DNA of 64,000 nucleotides, from positions 40,898,964 to 40,962,963 of the forward strand of contig CM059556.1 in assembly GCA_030386875.1 (NCBI GenBank), given 5' to 3'. Within the stretch, counting starts at the first letter, position 1, and every line of letters starts with the position of its first letter. The notes beneath the pieces were generated by a model, which made no database searches, was not told where the DNA came from, and saw only the letters and a program-made list of their open reading frames with translations. The position numbers were made by a program, and so were the translations under genes. Origin of the DNA: Morinoia aosen. Taxonomy: Eukaryota > Arthropoda > Malacostraca > Amphipoda > Talitridae. Below, in pieces: positions 12,040 to 23,576 of the stretch.

Positions 12040-12390
12040 AGATGTGTGAGTGAAGGTTGGCTCATTCTGTGAATGGGGGATGAAATATTGTGTGAGTGAA
12101 GGTAGATGAATCCGTGAATAGGTATATGACAGAGTGAGTGAAGGAAAAATGATCTCGTGAGTGAATAACAGTGATTGTGTAAATCAACGCTAAATGATTG
12201 CACGAGTGGAGGACAAATGATAACGTTATCGAATGATAAATTATTGCATGAGGGAGTGATGAATGATTGTGCAGGTGATGGTCAACCGATTCCATAAATG
12301 ATTGCGTGAGCCAGAAATAGATGACTGGATGAGGAGACGATAAGTGATTGCGCAAGGGAATGAGAATGACCGCAAGAGGGAGTGACAAAT
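12040..12390. repeat. Degenerate GTGAGTGAAGGANAAATGAT-type repeat
   Basis: Strings of the form GAGTGAAGG, AATGATTGYGTGAG and AAATGATNNCG recur every ~25-35 bp. Substitutions are frequent. Short minus-strand frames across it (12062-12388) translate into an irregular His/Ser/Ile-rich repeat and are not convincing genes. Confidence 0.55.
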
Positions 12391-12929
12391 TATTTCACAA
12401 CGGAAGGATACAAGGAATATTAAATTTTGAATCAACCTACGAGCCTCAGTTCGCAAAGAATAACCACAAGACTTACTGATAATTTTAAGAAAGGTCAGCA
12501 CTCGCATAGGCTTGAAATATGTAATATCAGTTGCAAACAGCTAATCCTTAACCGGTAGAATCTTGCACTCATATCACCATCATTGCAACCACCGTCATCA
12601 GACTGTCCCCGTCATCACAATGGAGACGAAACTGCCACTCGGCAGAGGGTTTCAAAAGACACTTTGGGTAATAATTCAAGAGGCATATCTCAATTCAATA
12701 TCGCAATTTGGCAGGAATTGTGATATATGAGAATTTTTATGGAGTGAGTCAGGTATGGATGGTGAAGCAGCTAAGAATTAATGAGATTCAAAAGTAGTAG
12801 AAGTTCAAGTCGCTCAGCGTCGGCGAGTACGTTGCAGAAAACACATGAATGCCTGTTGGTAACACTGGGGGGCATTGGGAATTGTTGGAGAATAACAGCA
12901 TTTGAAGATTATTTATCACCGTAGGTATT
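12391..12929. other. Unique AT-rich spacer
   Basis: No recognisable gene, RNA or clear repeat. There is a short CATCAYCAY-rich patch near 12565-12620. Confidence 0.5.
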
Positions 12930-13255
12930 GAAAGAGCGCTCGGTAATGTCAGCATTTAGAGAGTGTTAGTCAATGTCGGCATTTGGACAGTGATAGATAA
13001 TGTCGGCAACTGGAAAGTGTTAGGCAATGTCGGCATTTGGACAGTGTTAGATAATGTCGGCAACTGGAAAGTGTCAGGCAGTGTCGGCATTTGGAAAGTG
13101 TTAGGTAATGTCAGCATTGGGAAAGTGTTAGGTAACGTTAGCATTTGGAAAGTGTTAGGTAACGTTAGCATTTGGAAAGTGTTAGGTAACGTTAGCATTT
13201 GGAAAGTGTTAGGTGTTGTTAGCATTTGAAAAATTTTAGCCAATGTTAGCATTCA
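12930..13255. repeat. 27-bp minisatellite, about 12 copies
   Basis: The unit is built around GGAAAGTGTTAGGTAACG and TTAGCATTT, 27 bp long. Early copies read AATGTCGGCATTTGGACAGTG and alternate with an AACTGG variant. Late copies (13130-13220) are nearly identical. As 27 is a multiple of three, both strands stay open (VGIWKVLGN on plus, TLPNTFQML on minus). These frames follow the repeat only. Confidence 0.9.
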
Positions 13256-13879
13256 AAAGCCATACGAAATACTGATGTAATGAGAGTGATAATAGGAAAC
13301 GTGTAATGAACGCTCCAGAAGTAGCAGAAGTAATATTTCGAAATTGAACGAAAGTCATGACTAAAGCTTCCAATAGCGTCACAGAACACAGAGTAACAAA
13401 TAGAAAAAAGAGTAAAAACATTCTGAATGGACACGTAGATGGCACTCAAAGAGGAATTTCCGATAAAAATACGCAATTCTGGGTACAGAGTCCCAAAAAA
13501 ATTTAAAAAAAAAATCCTGCGAAAACCATGAAAATCACTCTCTCTGAATGGATAATCCGAAGTGAAAAGCCTGGCTTGTCAGCTTCAGATCCTGTTTTCG
13601 AAGGCTTCAAAAACTCGTCACCCATTCCGACACGCTTCGCTCAATGGATTAGAAGCTCGGCGGCGAGACGGGCGGGAAAATTGGTGTGTTTTTGGCGCGC
13701 GGTGTTTTAGAGAGAAGTTTGGTCATCACCGTGAACTTCCTGGCAAATTTTGTTGCAAATTGGTTGTTTTGCGCCAACTTAAATGACGTGGCTACAGCTT
13801 GTTAACTCAAGCCCAGTAAACTGAACGAAACAACACTATCTTCTCCCAAAACGTGCGTGCACCGCTATGATGCTTGAAA
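13256..13879. other. Unique spacer, no gene recognised
   Basis: Short frames occur on both strands (for example minus 13246-13476 and plus 13562-13786). None has a domain, consistent start context or splice structure that I can support. Confidence 0.5.
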
Positions 13880-14450
13880 ATACCTAAATCGGGGCCTTCC
13901 CTTACACCTTTCTTCGAATTTGTTAAACTTTGAATGCTGCAAATAGACAAACCGACAGCATGGAAATCCTTGGTACTGTAAATTTGATGAAGCAACTCAA
14001 GCTTCTACCTAAACTTCGATGCCGCGCAATGATGCTCCACGACGTATCTTTACACGGGGTCTAAATTGCGACCTTCAACCGCTCCGTTCTTGGAATTTTG
14101 TAAATTTTGAACGTCACGATCAGAAAGAAAAACCAACCAACTGAAAACTTTACGTGGAAGAGACCTCAAGTTTTCTAAATATGCCTAAGTTAGTCTCTTC
14201 AACCGCACCGTTCTTGGAATTTGATAAGTTTTGAATGTTACAAATAGGAAGAAAAACCAACAAACTAAAACTCTTACGTGAAGCAATTGTGAATCACAGT
14301 CAGCAATCTTCAAGTTTCTGCATTATGCCTATATTGGTCATCGTTCTTTGAATTTGATAAATTTTAAATGTTACCAATAAAATTAAAAGCCAACAAAAAT
14401 GAAGTCCCAGGTGAAGTATCTATATGTAAAAAACTCATAAAAAGGATCAA
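13880..14450. repeat. Decayed repeat family, ~125-180 bp spacing
   Basis: A block CCGTTCTTGGAATTTGATAA...TTTTGAACGTTACNAATAGAAAGAAAAACCAAC is visible near 13910, 14087, 14211 and 14344, followed by a CTTACGTGAAG-like string in most copies. A solitary relative lies at 15475-15570. The copies are old and differ by indels. Confidence 0.7.
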
Positions 14451-14997
14451 GTTTCAGTGTATTAAGATATTCTCAGCTTTTTTGCACTTCACAATCAACT
14501 AGTTTTCATTAATTATCGTGACGAAAAAAAGTGTGCCAAAATAATTGAACGGAACGAATATTTTATATAAAACATAAGGAATAATAGCTTCGCAATTGAA
14601 TGACGCGAAGAAAAAGCGGTCGTTGCTTCGTTCAATTAATTTCATTTCTTTTTATTTTTTGATGAAGCAGCAATCATAATAATGCACACCCGTCACTCCA
14701 TTTTCAGGTGCACTTTCCATTGTGTGTTGTGTGGAGACAATAGCGCGCAGTCAAAGGCATGGAGGAGCCGCCCAGTTCGAGTGCATTTTGCCTTACGATG
14801 GTACAAAGGCTGCAGACAAAGATGGAAGCCTGGCACTTGCACTCGGGAAATTAAAAGCTTCTTTCTCTCAGGGAGAAAAGGGAAATGATGAGGAATTGGA
14901 GGGAACCTTGTCAGGCAGGAGAATTGTGTTGTTTGTCAAATTAATAAGTAATTTATATTTTCATTTTGAGTGGTATTCTGAGGATTTTTAAAGAAAT
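14451..14997. other. Unique spacer
   Basis: AT-rich, with a more balanced patch at 14680-14900 carrying two short overlapping plus frames (14682-14888 and 14722-14991). Neither resembles a family I know. This could be an exon or a decayed element, but I cannot support either. Confidence 0.4.
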
Positions 14998-15340
14998 ATA
15001 ATGCTGTATTGTAGAAAGTTTTTCTTATTTTTTGTTGTTTTTTAACAAGTTTTTTCTTAGATTTAATATAGTATTTTGTTAAATTTTCTTCGATTTTGTG
15101 TAGTAGTATTTTATAAAGTTTTTCATTGATTTCATGCAGCAGTTTGAAAGATTCTTTATCTCATTATTTGAAGTTTTGTTTATGATTTCATGTAGTATTT
15201 TGTATTTTTTTTTTAATTTCATGTTTTATTTTGCTAAGTTTCATTTTTGATTTTTTGTGGCATTTTGCAAAGTTCTTTTTAGATTTAGCGTATTATTTTA
15301 CAGAATTTCTTTTTTTATTTGATAGTGTTTTAACGGCCGT
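14998..15340. repeat. Degenerate T-rich repeat, ~38-45 bp period
   Basis: Strings of the form AGTATTTTGYNAAGTTTTTC and GATTTNATGTAG recur about eight times with variable spacing. Composition is strongly T-rich on the plus strand. It is a decayed tandem array. Confidence 0.6.
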
Positions 15341-15474
15341 AATACTTGCGGTTTCTTCTACTCCGAATTAGTTACCCTAGAAAACTGCGAGGCTGTCCTA
15401 AAATAAACCCAATTCCAGCTTGCGTGCATATCAACGATGGCCTCCTGAAATTACTCATTCACCATTGATGATCC

Positions 15475-15570
15475 GATTAGCTTTTAACTGCGCCGTTCTT
15501 GGAAGAATTTTATACATTTTGAACGTTACGAATAGAAAGAAAAAGTGAAAATTTTACGTGAAGGCGTTGT
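15475..15570. repeat. Solitary copy of the 13880-14450 repeat family
   Basis: GCCGTTCTTGGAAGAATTTT, ATTTTGAACGTTACGAATAG and TTTTACGTGAAG occur in the same order as in the array at 13880-14450, about 1.1 kb downstream of it. Confidence 0.6.
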
Positions 15571-16792
15571 AGATAAAAGTTATCAATTATTACAAATAAC
15601 AGTTATTTTTAGAAATTAATAGCGCAGTACAAAAGTAATTTCATCCCACCCTGAAAGTTATCACAAATCTATATGTTCTTGAACATGTACAGCCTTGGCT
15701 AACTACACGTCTCTACATGAAACAACAAGAAACTTTTCCATAGGTGAATGGATTTGATTTTACTAAATTTGAATTCATTTGGAATAAACATCTTACGCTC
15801 TGAAATTGTGTGCTTTGTTAACCTTCAATTATGTATTAATTTTCTCGGTAAACACAAGCTCTGACGTTACGTTTAAAAATCTTAGGTTTTGATTAAGGAA
15901 TCTAAACAGGCATATTTATATACTCATTTTCATATTATATTCAGGCACATATAACATTTCAATTTATACGTTCATCAGTTGTGAAGAACATGTGTGTTGG
16001 CCGACACACATCACAAGCCTGCATTGCACAGAGTACAGCCTCTGCTTTGCATTCCAAGAATGTCAATATAAAACTCATTACTTGCCTACACGCGGACATT
16101 ATATACACTGTATGTAAAACATTCTCATTTATGCCTAATGAATATTCAAATTTGTACCTTATGTACAATTGAACGTGTGCCTTGTTTACCAGCACATTTC
16201 CATCTCCATTAGCACCCTAGTCCATTTTCCTTTCCATGAGTACCTTACTATACAAACAACTATATATGTATATATACCTCCATATGTACTTTGTGCTCCT
16301 GTCCATTTCCATTTGTATTTTTTTGTATATTTACAGGCGTGTCTAGAATAAATTTACCGTTACGCATGTCCCTGTTGTATAATTACTCTTCCATAAGTTC
16401 CTTATTTTTTTCACTACCTCTTTTATTTTAACATTCTTTGCAAGTTTTTATGAGAGACCAACATCATTAGGAACTAGTAGGCACGGCCCGTCAAAAATGG
16501 CGGGATTCAATACCTTTCTTGAACAAATTTTCTAATGTGGATGACAAGCAAATACATCCATCCAAACAGTATCGATGATAAAAATATTCTCGTTCTTGTG
16601 CACTTGGGAAACTAGTATCACAGATAGGGTCATTATAACTATCTATGAGCGTGACAGAGAAATGGAAGAAGCAGACTCAAAACCAATAAGCCAAGGGTAT
16701 TATTTGGTAGTAGCAAGACCCATGAAAATTCCACGGACAATGTCATCGTCAAGCTATGTGGACTCATGACAACATTCCGTCAACTTTACCTG
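15571..16792. other. AT-rich spacer, no gene recognised
   Basis: Irregular TATATGTATATATAC and CCATTTCC-type low-complexity patches lie at 16190-16340. A 64-codon plus frame (16575-16769) has no recognisable domain. GTATCACAGATA near 16615 resembles a string in the inverted-repeat element at 40359-40945 but the match is too short to classify. Confidence 0.5.
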
Positions 16793-16893
16793 ACCTATGC
16801 TACCCTAACCTATCCTTCCCTAACCTATCATAACCTAACATATCCTAACCTTTTCTATCCTAACCTAAACCTATCCTAACCGAACCTATTCTG
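16793..16893 (-). repeat. Degenerate telomere-like (CCTAA)n tract
   Basis: CCTAACCTAT, CCTAACCTAA and close variants run for about 100 bp, equivalent to (TTAGG)n on the minus strand. TTAGG is the ancestral arthropod telomere repeat (established knowledge). Here the copies are interrupted by T and AT insertions, so this is an interstitial, eroded tract and not a telomere. Confidence 0.65.
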
Positions 16894-17469
16894 ATAAAAT
16901 ATCAAACATATCAATGCATGTAAAGGTCATCTTTTAATGTTGCACTGAGGAATTAGGCATCCATGATAACGGATATCAAACAAATATATATACATCCTAT
17001 GTTTCTAAAGAAGCGGACACCAAACAAATATATAAATAAAAACGAGTATATAAATAAACGCACAACGGGTATTATTAGGTTTGAAGAAGAAGAAGATATT
17101 TGAACTATTTCTTGAAATGAACCTTAACATCAAGTTAATACAAAAAAATGAACAACACGTTAATGACCGTAATTGATCTTAAAGTTATATGCAAAGTATA
17201 ATATTATCATTTTAATACATACGAGGAATAGTAACTAAAGCCTAAAGATTGACTTCAATAATTCTGAAGAACAAAATAAATGAAAATAAAACATAGCAGA
17301 ATCCTTGCTAGATCGTTTACTCTAGAGTCTCTCTAAAAAAGGCATAATTGCAATTGAAAAAAATATAACTTGAACAAAAAATTTAGGTGAAAGCTCTGGC
17401 TAACAATCAGCACTGGTCATAAAGCTCGTGCAAGGACTTCTTTTCAAAATAGATAACACAAGATTCCCT
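16894..17469. other. AT-rich spacer
   Basis: Contains a short imperfect duplication around ACAAATATATA (near 16980-17060). No gene recognised. Confidence 0.5.
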
Positions 17470-17735
17470 AACCACAAAAAAAAGGGTCTCAAAAGAGTGA
17501 GGTAATATGACCTTATACAATTGGAAAAACAGGGAATCTATGCACAAGGTGTGTTCCCACACGGGATACCCTGCGTACGGAAATAGCGAGTTAGGAAGGA
17601 AGAGGAATAAAAGACGGAAAGGAGATAGCGCGAGAGGCATGAACACTGAAAGAAGCATAACGTGGGTACCAAAGATAGAAGTCCCGAAGTAGGGTGACAG
17701 TTCCCCCTGGGAGCGCCCGTCCCCACAGCATATGA
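17470..17735 (+). repeat. Dispersed repeat, copy 3 (diverged)
   Basis: Similar to 36425-36730 through GGAATCTATGCACAAGGTGT (GGAATCGATGCACAAGGTGC in the other copy), GAGTTAGGAAGGAAGAGG and a TTCCCCCTGGGAGCGCCC block that matches copy 1 near 7940. A short plus frame reads NRESMHKV...NSELGRK here and NSESMHKV...NSKLGKK in the 36-kb copy. The family may therefore once have been coding, or the similarity may be nucleotide homology alone. Confidence 0.5.
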
Positions 17736-18141
17736 TAGACAAACCTGACAAAACTAAACTGCTTAACGAACCTAAAGTGTAGCCTGGCCTACGCTCCTTC
17801 AGTGGCCGTGCTAGCACTCCTGCCAATAACAATATCTGGCATTTGAGCTGAGATCATTTCTTTTGTTTGAGATCATTTCTGAGATCACTTCTTTTTGTGG
17901 TGCCGCTGTTGTGGTGCTGTGGTGCTGTAGTTCTGGTGTTAAAATGATCATTTGAAATGAGATTAGTTCTTCAAGATATCATTTCAACAACCTGCCATTT
18001 CATTTATTTCTTCCACTAATTAAATCAATTTTTTATCCCCAATCCAAAGATTTTCTTTACTATCACCGGAGTGCGCAAAGTGACTGAGTCATTTATGGTA
18101 AAATGACCAGTTATTTACAGGCGACCGAAGACATACTCTTA
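17736..18141. other. Unique spacer with short GTGGTGCTG and GATCATTTC repeats
   Basis: GAGATCATTTCTTT recurs three times near 17850-17900, and GTGGTGCTGTG repeats near 17905-17930. Otherwise no feature. Confidence 0.5.
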
Positions 18142-20900
18142 TTTATGCTCATTGACGCCCTCATTCCCGCTCATTCACGCCCTCACTCATGCTCATTGAC
18201 ACCCTCATTCACACTCATTCACGCCCTCGCTCATGCTCATTGACACCCTCATTCACACTCATTCACGCCCTCATTCATGCTCATTGACACCCTCATTCAA
18301 ACTCATTCACGTCCTCATTCATGCTCATTGACGCTTTTATTCACGCTCATTCATGCCCTCATTGATGCTCATTCACGCTCATTGACACCCTCATTCACAC
18401 TCATTCAAGCCCTCATTCATGCTCATTGACCCCCTCATTCACACTCATTCACGCCCTCATTCATGCTCATTGACGTTCTCATTCACACTCATTCACGCCC
18501 TCATTCATGCTCATTGACACCCTCATTCACACTCATTCACGCATTCATTCATGCTCATTAACGCCCTCATTCACACTCATTCACGCCCTCATTCATGCTC
18601 ATTGACGCCCTCATTCACACTCATTCACGCTCTCATTCATGCTCATTGACGCTCTCATTCATGCTCATTGACGCCCTCATTCACACTCATTCACGTCCTC
18701 ATTCATGCTCAGTGACGCCCTCATTCACACTCATTCACACCCTCATTCATGCTCATTGACGCCCTCATTCACAATCATTCACGCCCTCATTCACACTCAT
18801 TCACGCCCTCATTCACACTCATTGACACCCTCATTCATGCTCATTGACGCCCTCATTCACACTCATTGACGCCCTCATTCACACTCATTCACGCCCTCAA
18901 TCACACTCATTCAGGCCCTCATTCACACTCATTGACACCCTCATTCATGCTCATTCACGCCCTCATTCACACTCATTGACGCCCTCATTCACACTCATTC
19001 ACGCCCTCATTCACACTCATTCACGCCCTCATTCACACTCATTCACGCCCTCATTCATGCTCATTGACACCCTCATTCACACTCATTCACGCCCTTATTC
19101 GTGCTCATTGATACCCTCATTCACACTCATTCACGCCCTCATTCATGCTCATTAACGCCCTCATTCACACTCATTCACGCCCTCATTCATGCTCATTAAC
19201 TCCCTCATTCACACTCATTCACGCCCTCATTCACACTCATTCACGCTCTCATTCATGCTCATTGACGCCCTCATTCACACTCATTCACGTCCTCATTCAT
19301 GCTCAGTGACGCCCTCATTCACACTCATTCACACCCTCATTCATGCTCATTGACGCCCTCATTCACAATCATTCACGCCCTCATTCACACTCATTCACGC
19401 CCTCATTCACACTCATTGACACCCTCATTCATGCTCATTGACGCCCTCATTCACACTCATTGACGCCCTCATTCACACTCATTCACGCCCTCATTCACAC
19501 TCATTGACGCCCTCATTCACACTCATTGACACCCTCATTCACACTCATTCACGCCCTCATTCATGCTCATTGACGCCCTCATTCACACTCATTCACGCCC
19601 TCATTCACACTCATTGACGCCCTCATTCACACTCATTGACACCCTCATTCACACTCATTCACGCCCTCATTCATGCTCATTGACGCCCTCATTCACACTC
19701 ATTCACGCCCTCATTCATGCTCATTGAGACCCTCATTCACACTCATTCACGCCCTCATTCACGCTCATTGACGCCCTCATTCACACTCATCCACGCCCTC
19801 ATTCAAACTCATTCACGCCCTCATTCACACTCATTGACTCCCTCATTCACACTCATTCACGCCCTCATTCACACTCATTCACGCCCTCATTCACACTCAT
19901 TGAAGCCCTCATTCACACTCATTCACGCCCTCATTCATGCTCATTGACGCCCCCATTCATGCTCTTTGACGCCCTCATTCACACTCATTCACGCCCTCAT
20001 TCATGCTCATTGACACCCTCATTCACACTCATTCACGCCCTCATTCATGCTCATTGACACCCTCATTCACACTCATTCACGCCCTCATTCATGCTCATTA
20101 ACGCCCTCATTCACACTCATTCACGCCCTCATTCATGCTCATTAACTCCCTCATTCACACTCATTCACGCCCTCATTCACACTCATTCACGCTCTCATTC
20201 ATGCTCATTGACGCCCTCATTCACACTCATTCACGTCCTCATTCATGCTCATTGACGCCCTCATTCACACTCATTCACACCCTCATTCATGCTCATTGAC
20301 GCCCTCATTCACACTCATTCACGCCCTCATTCACACTCATTCACGCCCTCATTCACACTCATTGACACCCTCATTCATGCTCATTGACGCCCTAATTCAC
20401 ACTCATTGACGCCCTCATTCACACTCATTCACGCCCTCATTCACACTCATTGACGCCCTCATTCACACTCATTGACACCCTCATTCACACTCATTCACGC
20501 CCTCATTTATGCTCATTGACGCCCTCATTCACACTCATTCACGCCCTCATTCACACTCATTGACGCCCTCATTCACACTCATTGACACCCTCATTCACAC
20601 TCATTCACGCCCTCATTCATGCTCATTGACGCCCTCATTCACACTCATTCACGCCCTCATTCATGCTCATTGACACCCTCATTCACACTCATTCATGCCC
20701 TCATTCATGCTCATTGACACCCTCATTCACACTCATTCACGTCCTCATTTATGCTCATTGACGCCCTCATTCACACTCATTCACGCCCTCATTCATTCTC
20801 ATTAACAACCTCATTCACGCCGTCATTCACGCTCATTGACGCCCTCATTCAGGCCCATTCACGCGCTCATTCCCGCCCATTCACGCCCCACTCACGCACC
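18142..20900. repeat. 22-bp minisatellite, about 125 copies, built from two ~11-bp halves
   Basis: The unit is ACGCCCTCATTCACACTCATTC (22 bp, two related halves TCATTCACAC and TCATTCACGCCC). Two unit types intermix, one ending CACACTCATTCAC and one ending CATGCTCATTGAC. Longer blocks are re-used: a rare CTCAGTGACG variant at 18711 recurs at 19305 (594 bp = 27 units), and its block appears again at 20251 (946 bp = 43 units further). A five-unit (110-bp) motif is duplicated near 19500-19720 and 20440-20650. Open frames (THSRPHSHSLTPSFTLIHALI-type) are repeat artefacts. Confidence 0.96.
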
Positions 20901-21300
20901 TGGACCTGCCAGGCACCGCACCTGGACCTGCCGGCCCCAGCCCAGCGTGCTACACTCTCCAATTAGCGAAGGTGATCCCAATTAGCGCAAGTAATTGGCT
21001 CTAATTCCTGTGATGGAACAGCTCACGAGAGAATCTCCTTCATCCTCCTTCAAAAGATCAGTTTTCCCACTCCAGGGGAAATAGACACGACTGAACAGTT
21101 TTAGTGTGAGCGCTCCTTTCGTTAATTTCTTTTTTGTTTGTCAGAAGACAGTCGGGTACGGTAAGTGAGGTAAGGTAGATTTATACTTATACTTGCATAG
21201 AGATGTGTTTCTACAACAATCGATTAATTTCTTGGTATTCAAGACATGTTAGCAGCGCACACACACCCATTTCCTTGAGTCAATTAAAAAAACAGTAATC
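20901..21300. other. Unique spacer
   Basis: Starts with a GC-richer patch with a duplicated ACCTGGACCTGCC string (20899-20935). Beyond this no feature is recognised. Confidence 0.5.
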
Positions 21301-21391
21301 CTCCCAGAGATGCCCCAGAAATCCACCCCAGAGATGCCCCAGAAATCAACCCCAGCGATGTCCCAGATATCCACTCCAGAGATGCCCCAGG
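21301..21391. repeat. 24-bp short tandem repeat, ~4 copies
   Basis: CCCAGAGATGCCCCAGAAAT and variants recur four times at about 24-bp spacing. Confidence 0.75.
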
Positions 21392-21479
21392 ACTATACAA
21401 ATGCATGTATTCGTATCTGTGAAAAAATGAAATAGGAAGCCCGAATGAAAAAATGAAAATAATATAATATAAAAACTAT

Positions 21480-21735
21480 TTGCTGCAGTTCTAGTTGATC
21501 GTAGCTGATTTAGATGCCAGTGCTAGTTGATCGTAACTATAGTGCAGATGTTAGCACATTGTTACTAATACAAATGATAGCACTAGTTGATCCTAACTAA
21601 CGAAGATGCAAGTGCTAGTAACTAACGCAATACTAGTCTGTATTTAGCACCAGTACTGTCCCATCCAGCACAACTCTACCAGTACTATCCCCCTCCAGCA
21701 CTACTCTCCTAGTACTATCTGCCTCCAGCACTAAC
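21480..21735. repeat. Two adjoining degenerate minisatellites
   Basis: The first part (to ~21640) repeats GTGCTAGTTGATCGTAACTA-like strings about four times. The second (21640-21735) repeats CTCCAGCACTACTCT and TAGTACTATC three times at about 30 bp. Both are diverged. Confidence 0.6.
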
Positions 21736-22260
21736 CCCCCTCCCCCTCGCAATATCGACCGCAGCGTCAGTATCGCTGCGATGCCCGTAGCTGCGCTCGA
21801 TACAGCAGCAGCTGAAGCCCTGCAGCTGTGTTTGTTCTCTGCTATCTCACTTGTGTGTGTTTGCTGGTGGGTTTGCTTGATTGTGTGTGTGTGTGCCTGC
21901 ATGGTTGTGTGTATGCGAATATGTGCCTGTATGTGAGTGTGTGTGTGCGTGTAAGAGCAAGTGTACATGTGTATTCACAGATTCAGCTGTACTCCAGCGT
22001 CATAGTTCATGTGTGAAGTCTCCACATAATCACTGTAAAGTATAACTTCCACATAATTGTCATTATTATTATATAGGAAGTTTCACTACTGAAGACGCTA
22101 CAAAGACGTTTCATAGGTATATTCGACATTCCCTAGTTCGTCATTTCTATATATAGGGAAAATAATAACTTAAACCTACGTGGGGAGAGCATCGAATTCA
22201 AAATTTACCCAGGTCGTGTGTCTTTGCATCTTCCGTGCCCCATGACCTGTTAAGGGAGTG
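21736..22260. other. Spacer with GTGTGT-rich low complexity
   Basis: TGTGTGTG-rich stretches occupy 21845-21965. No gene is recognised on either strand. Confidence 0.5.
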
Positions 22261-22530
22261 AAGGGCCGTTTACACTAGGGGACATTTCGGCCGTGAGGCG
22301 CGACACGTGTATACGAGGCTCACCACTGAGACTCATATTTGTGTGTGTTTATACGAAGTTCCCTATTCGCCACGGTAGTTACGAGGCTCTTGAGTGTTGC
22401 GCTTAACGAATTCTATCAGGGTGAATGGAAAACTTCGTATAAACACACACATATATGAGCCTGAGTGGTGAGCCTCGTATACACGTGTCGTGCCTCAAGG
22501 CCGAAATGTCCCCTAGTGTAAACGGTCCTT
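22261..22530. mobile_element. MITE-like element A with ~105-bp terminal inverted repeats
   Basis: The left arm begins AAGGGCCGTTTACACTAGGG and continues for about 105 bp. The right arm (from ~22423) is its reverse complement with a handful of mismatches and ends at AACGGTCCTT (22521-22530). About 55 bp separate the arms. There is no coding frame. The size and long inverted repeats fit a non-autonomous DNA transposon. Superfamily is uncertain because I see no unambiguous target-site duplication. Confidence 0.85.
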
Positions 22531-22968
22531 TGATATCTACAATGTTCATCAGCATAAATAATATCGCCACCACACACAGGTCATAAACATTGGTCTGAAA
22601 AGGTATACATAATTAACAAATATACACTACTGAATTCGCACTATACGAACATTGGACAAATAATGAGATTTCAAAATACTCAACGCGCACGGAAGCGTAC
22701 AACTGAATCTTCGTTGATGGCAGGATGCCCCAGAGGTCGCTGAACTTATTCGGGCCCACAGGTAGCTGTACTCAAATTTGACCATTGTACTAGACTTGAG
22801 AACTTGAGAAACAATATACCTCTGCATCACCTGCGGTAAATAAATTGTTTAAATTGTTCCAAAGTGCAAGTAAGTGCAACACGGGCGGCGGCAGCCGAGT
22901 GCTGCGCTAACCAGTTCCAAGTGACGCAGAAAGGCCAAGAGTCAACGCAGTAAAACTTGCCAGAACAT
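22531..22968. other. Spacer between two MITE-like elements
   Basis: No recognisable gene. A short minus frame (22627-22830) has no family resemblance. Confidence 0.5.
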
Positions 22969-23283
22969 AAAGGCCTGTTTACATGATCATTGAGTGCGCG
23001 CGTGAGCAGTGAAGGGAGGCGCAAGCCCCGCCCACTTGCTCTCGCTTAAAGCGCATTTACTAGCTCAAAGACAAGCGCATTTACTAGCTCAAAGACAAGC
23101 GCATTTACTAGCTCAATGCTCGCCTTCATGGCTTTGTCCAGCGCCATGAAGGCGAGCATGGTGTGTACTGTCATTGAGCAAGTAAATGCGCCTGATGCGA
23201 GAGCAAATGGGTGGGGCTTGCGCCTCTCTTCAGTGCTTGCGTGCGCACTCAATGATCGTGTCTTTAACGGGTCTTTAACGGGT
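22969..23283. mobile_element. MITE-like element B with long inverted repeats and internal direct repeats
   Basis: The left arm starts AAGGCCTGTTTACATGATCA. The right arm (about 23160-23270) is its diverged reverse complement through TCATTGAGTGCGC, GAGGCGCAAGCCCC, TTGCTCTCGC and GCGCATTTACT. Inside the left arm GCGCATTTACTAGCTCAAAG is tandemly present three times at 23051, 23075 and 23099 (24-bp period). The centre is a perfect 17-bp hairpin (23116-23132 with 23143-23159, loop of 10). The right edge has an 11-bp tandem duplication GTCTTTAACGG (23260-23281). The end sequence resembles element A. Confidence 0.8.
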
Positions 23284-23576
23284 CGCGCTGTTGTATCCAT
23301 GGCAGGCAGAACTGCGGACACAACCACACGGGCGTGTATGTGAGCGTTTATTCAGTCGCCAAATTATACGCTAGCTGGGGAACAATTTTCAACGAATCCC
23401 CGATCGAATCGTTGAAGAATTTACGACGTCGCAGCGACGCAGGAGGTAGCGTAAATATGTAGACTTGGCACATCGCTACGACATCGTATATACAGTACTG
23501 CGAAAATTCTTAGGAATTTGTTAATAGTTATGCGTGTATCAATTATTTTTTATATTTAGAAAACTAAGCCATTCCA
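23284..23576. other. Unique spacer
   Basis: No feature recognised apart from a few GACGTCGCAGCGACG-type short palindromes near 23425-23440. Confidence 0.5.

Noticed and set aside
16793-16893. True telomere
   Set aside because: The CCTAA copies are short, interrupted and internal to the window.
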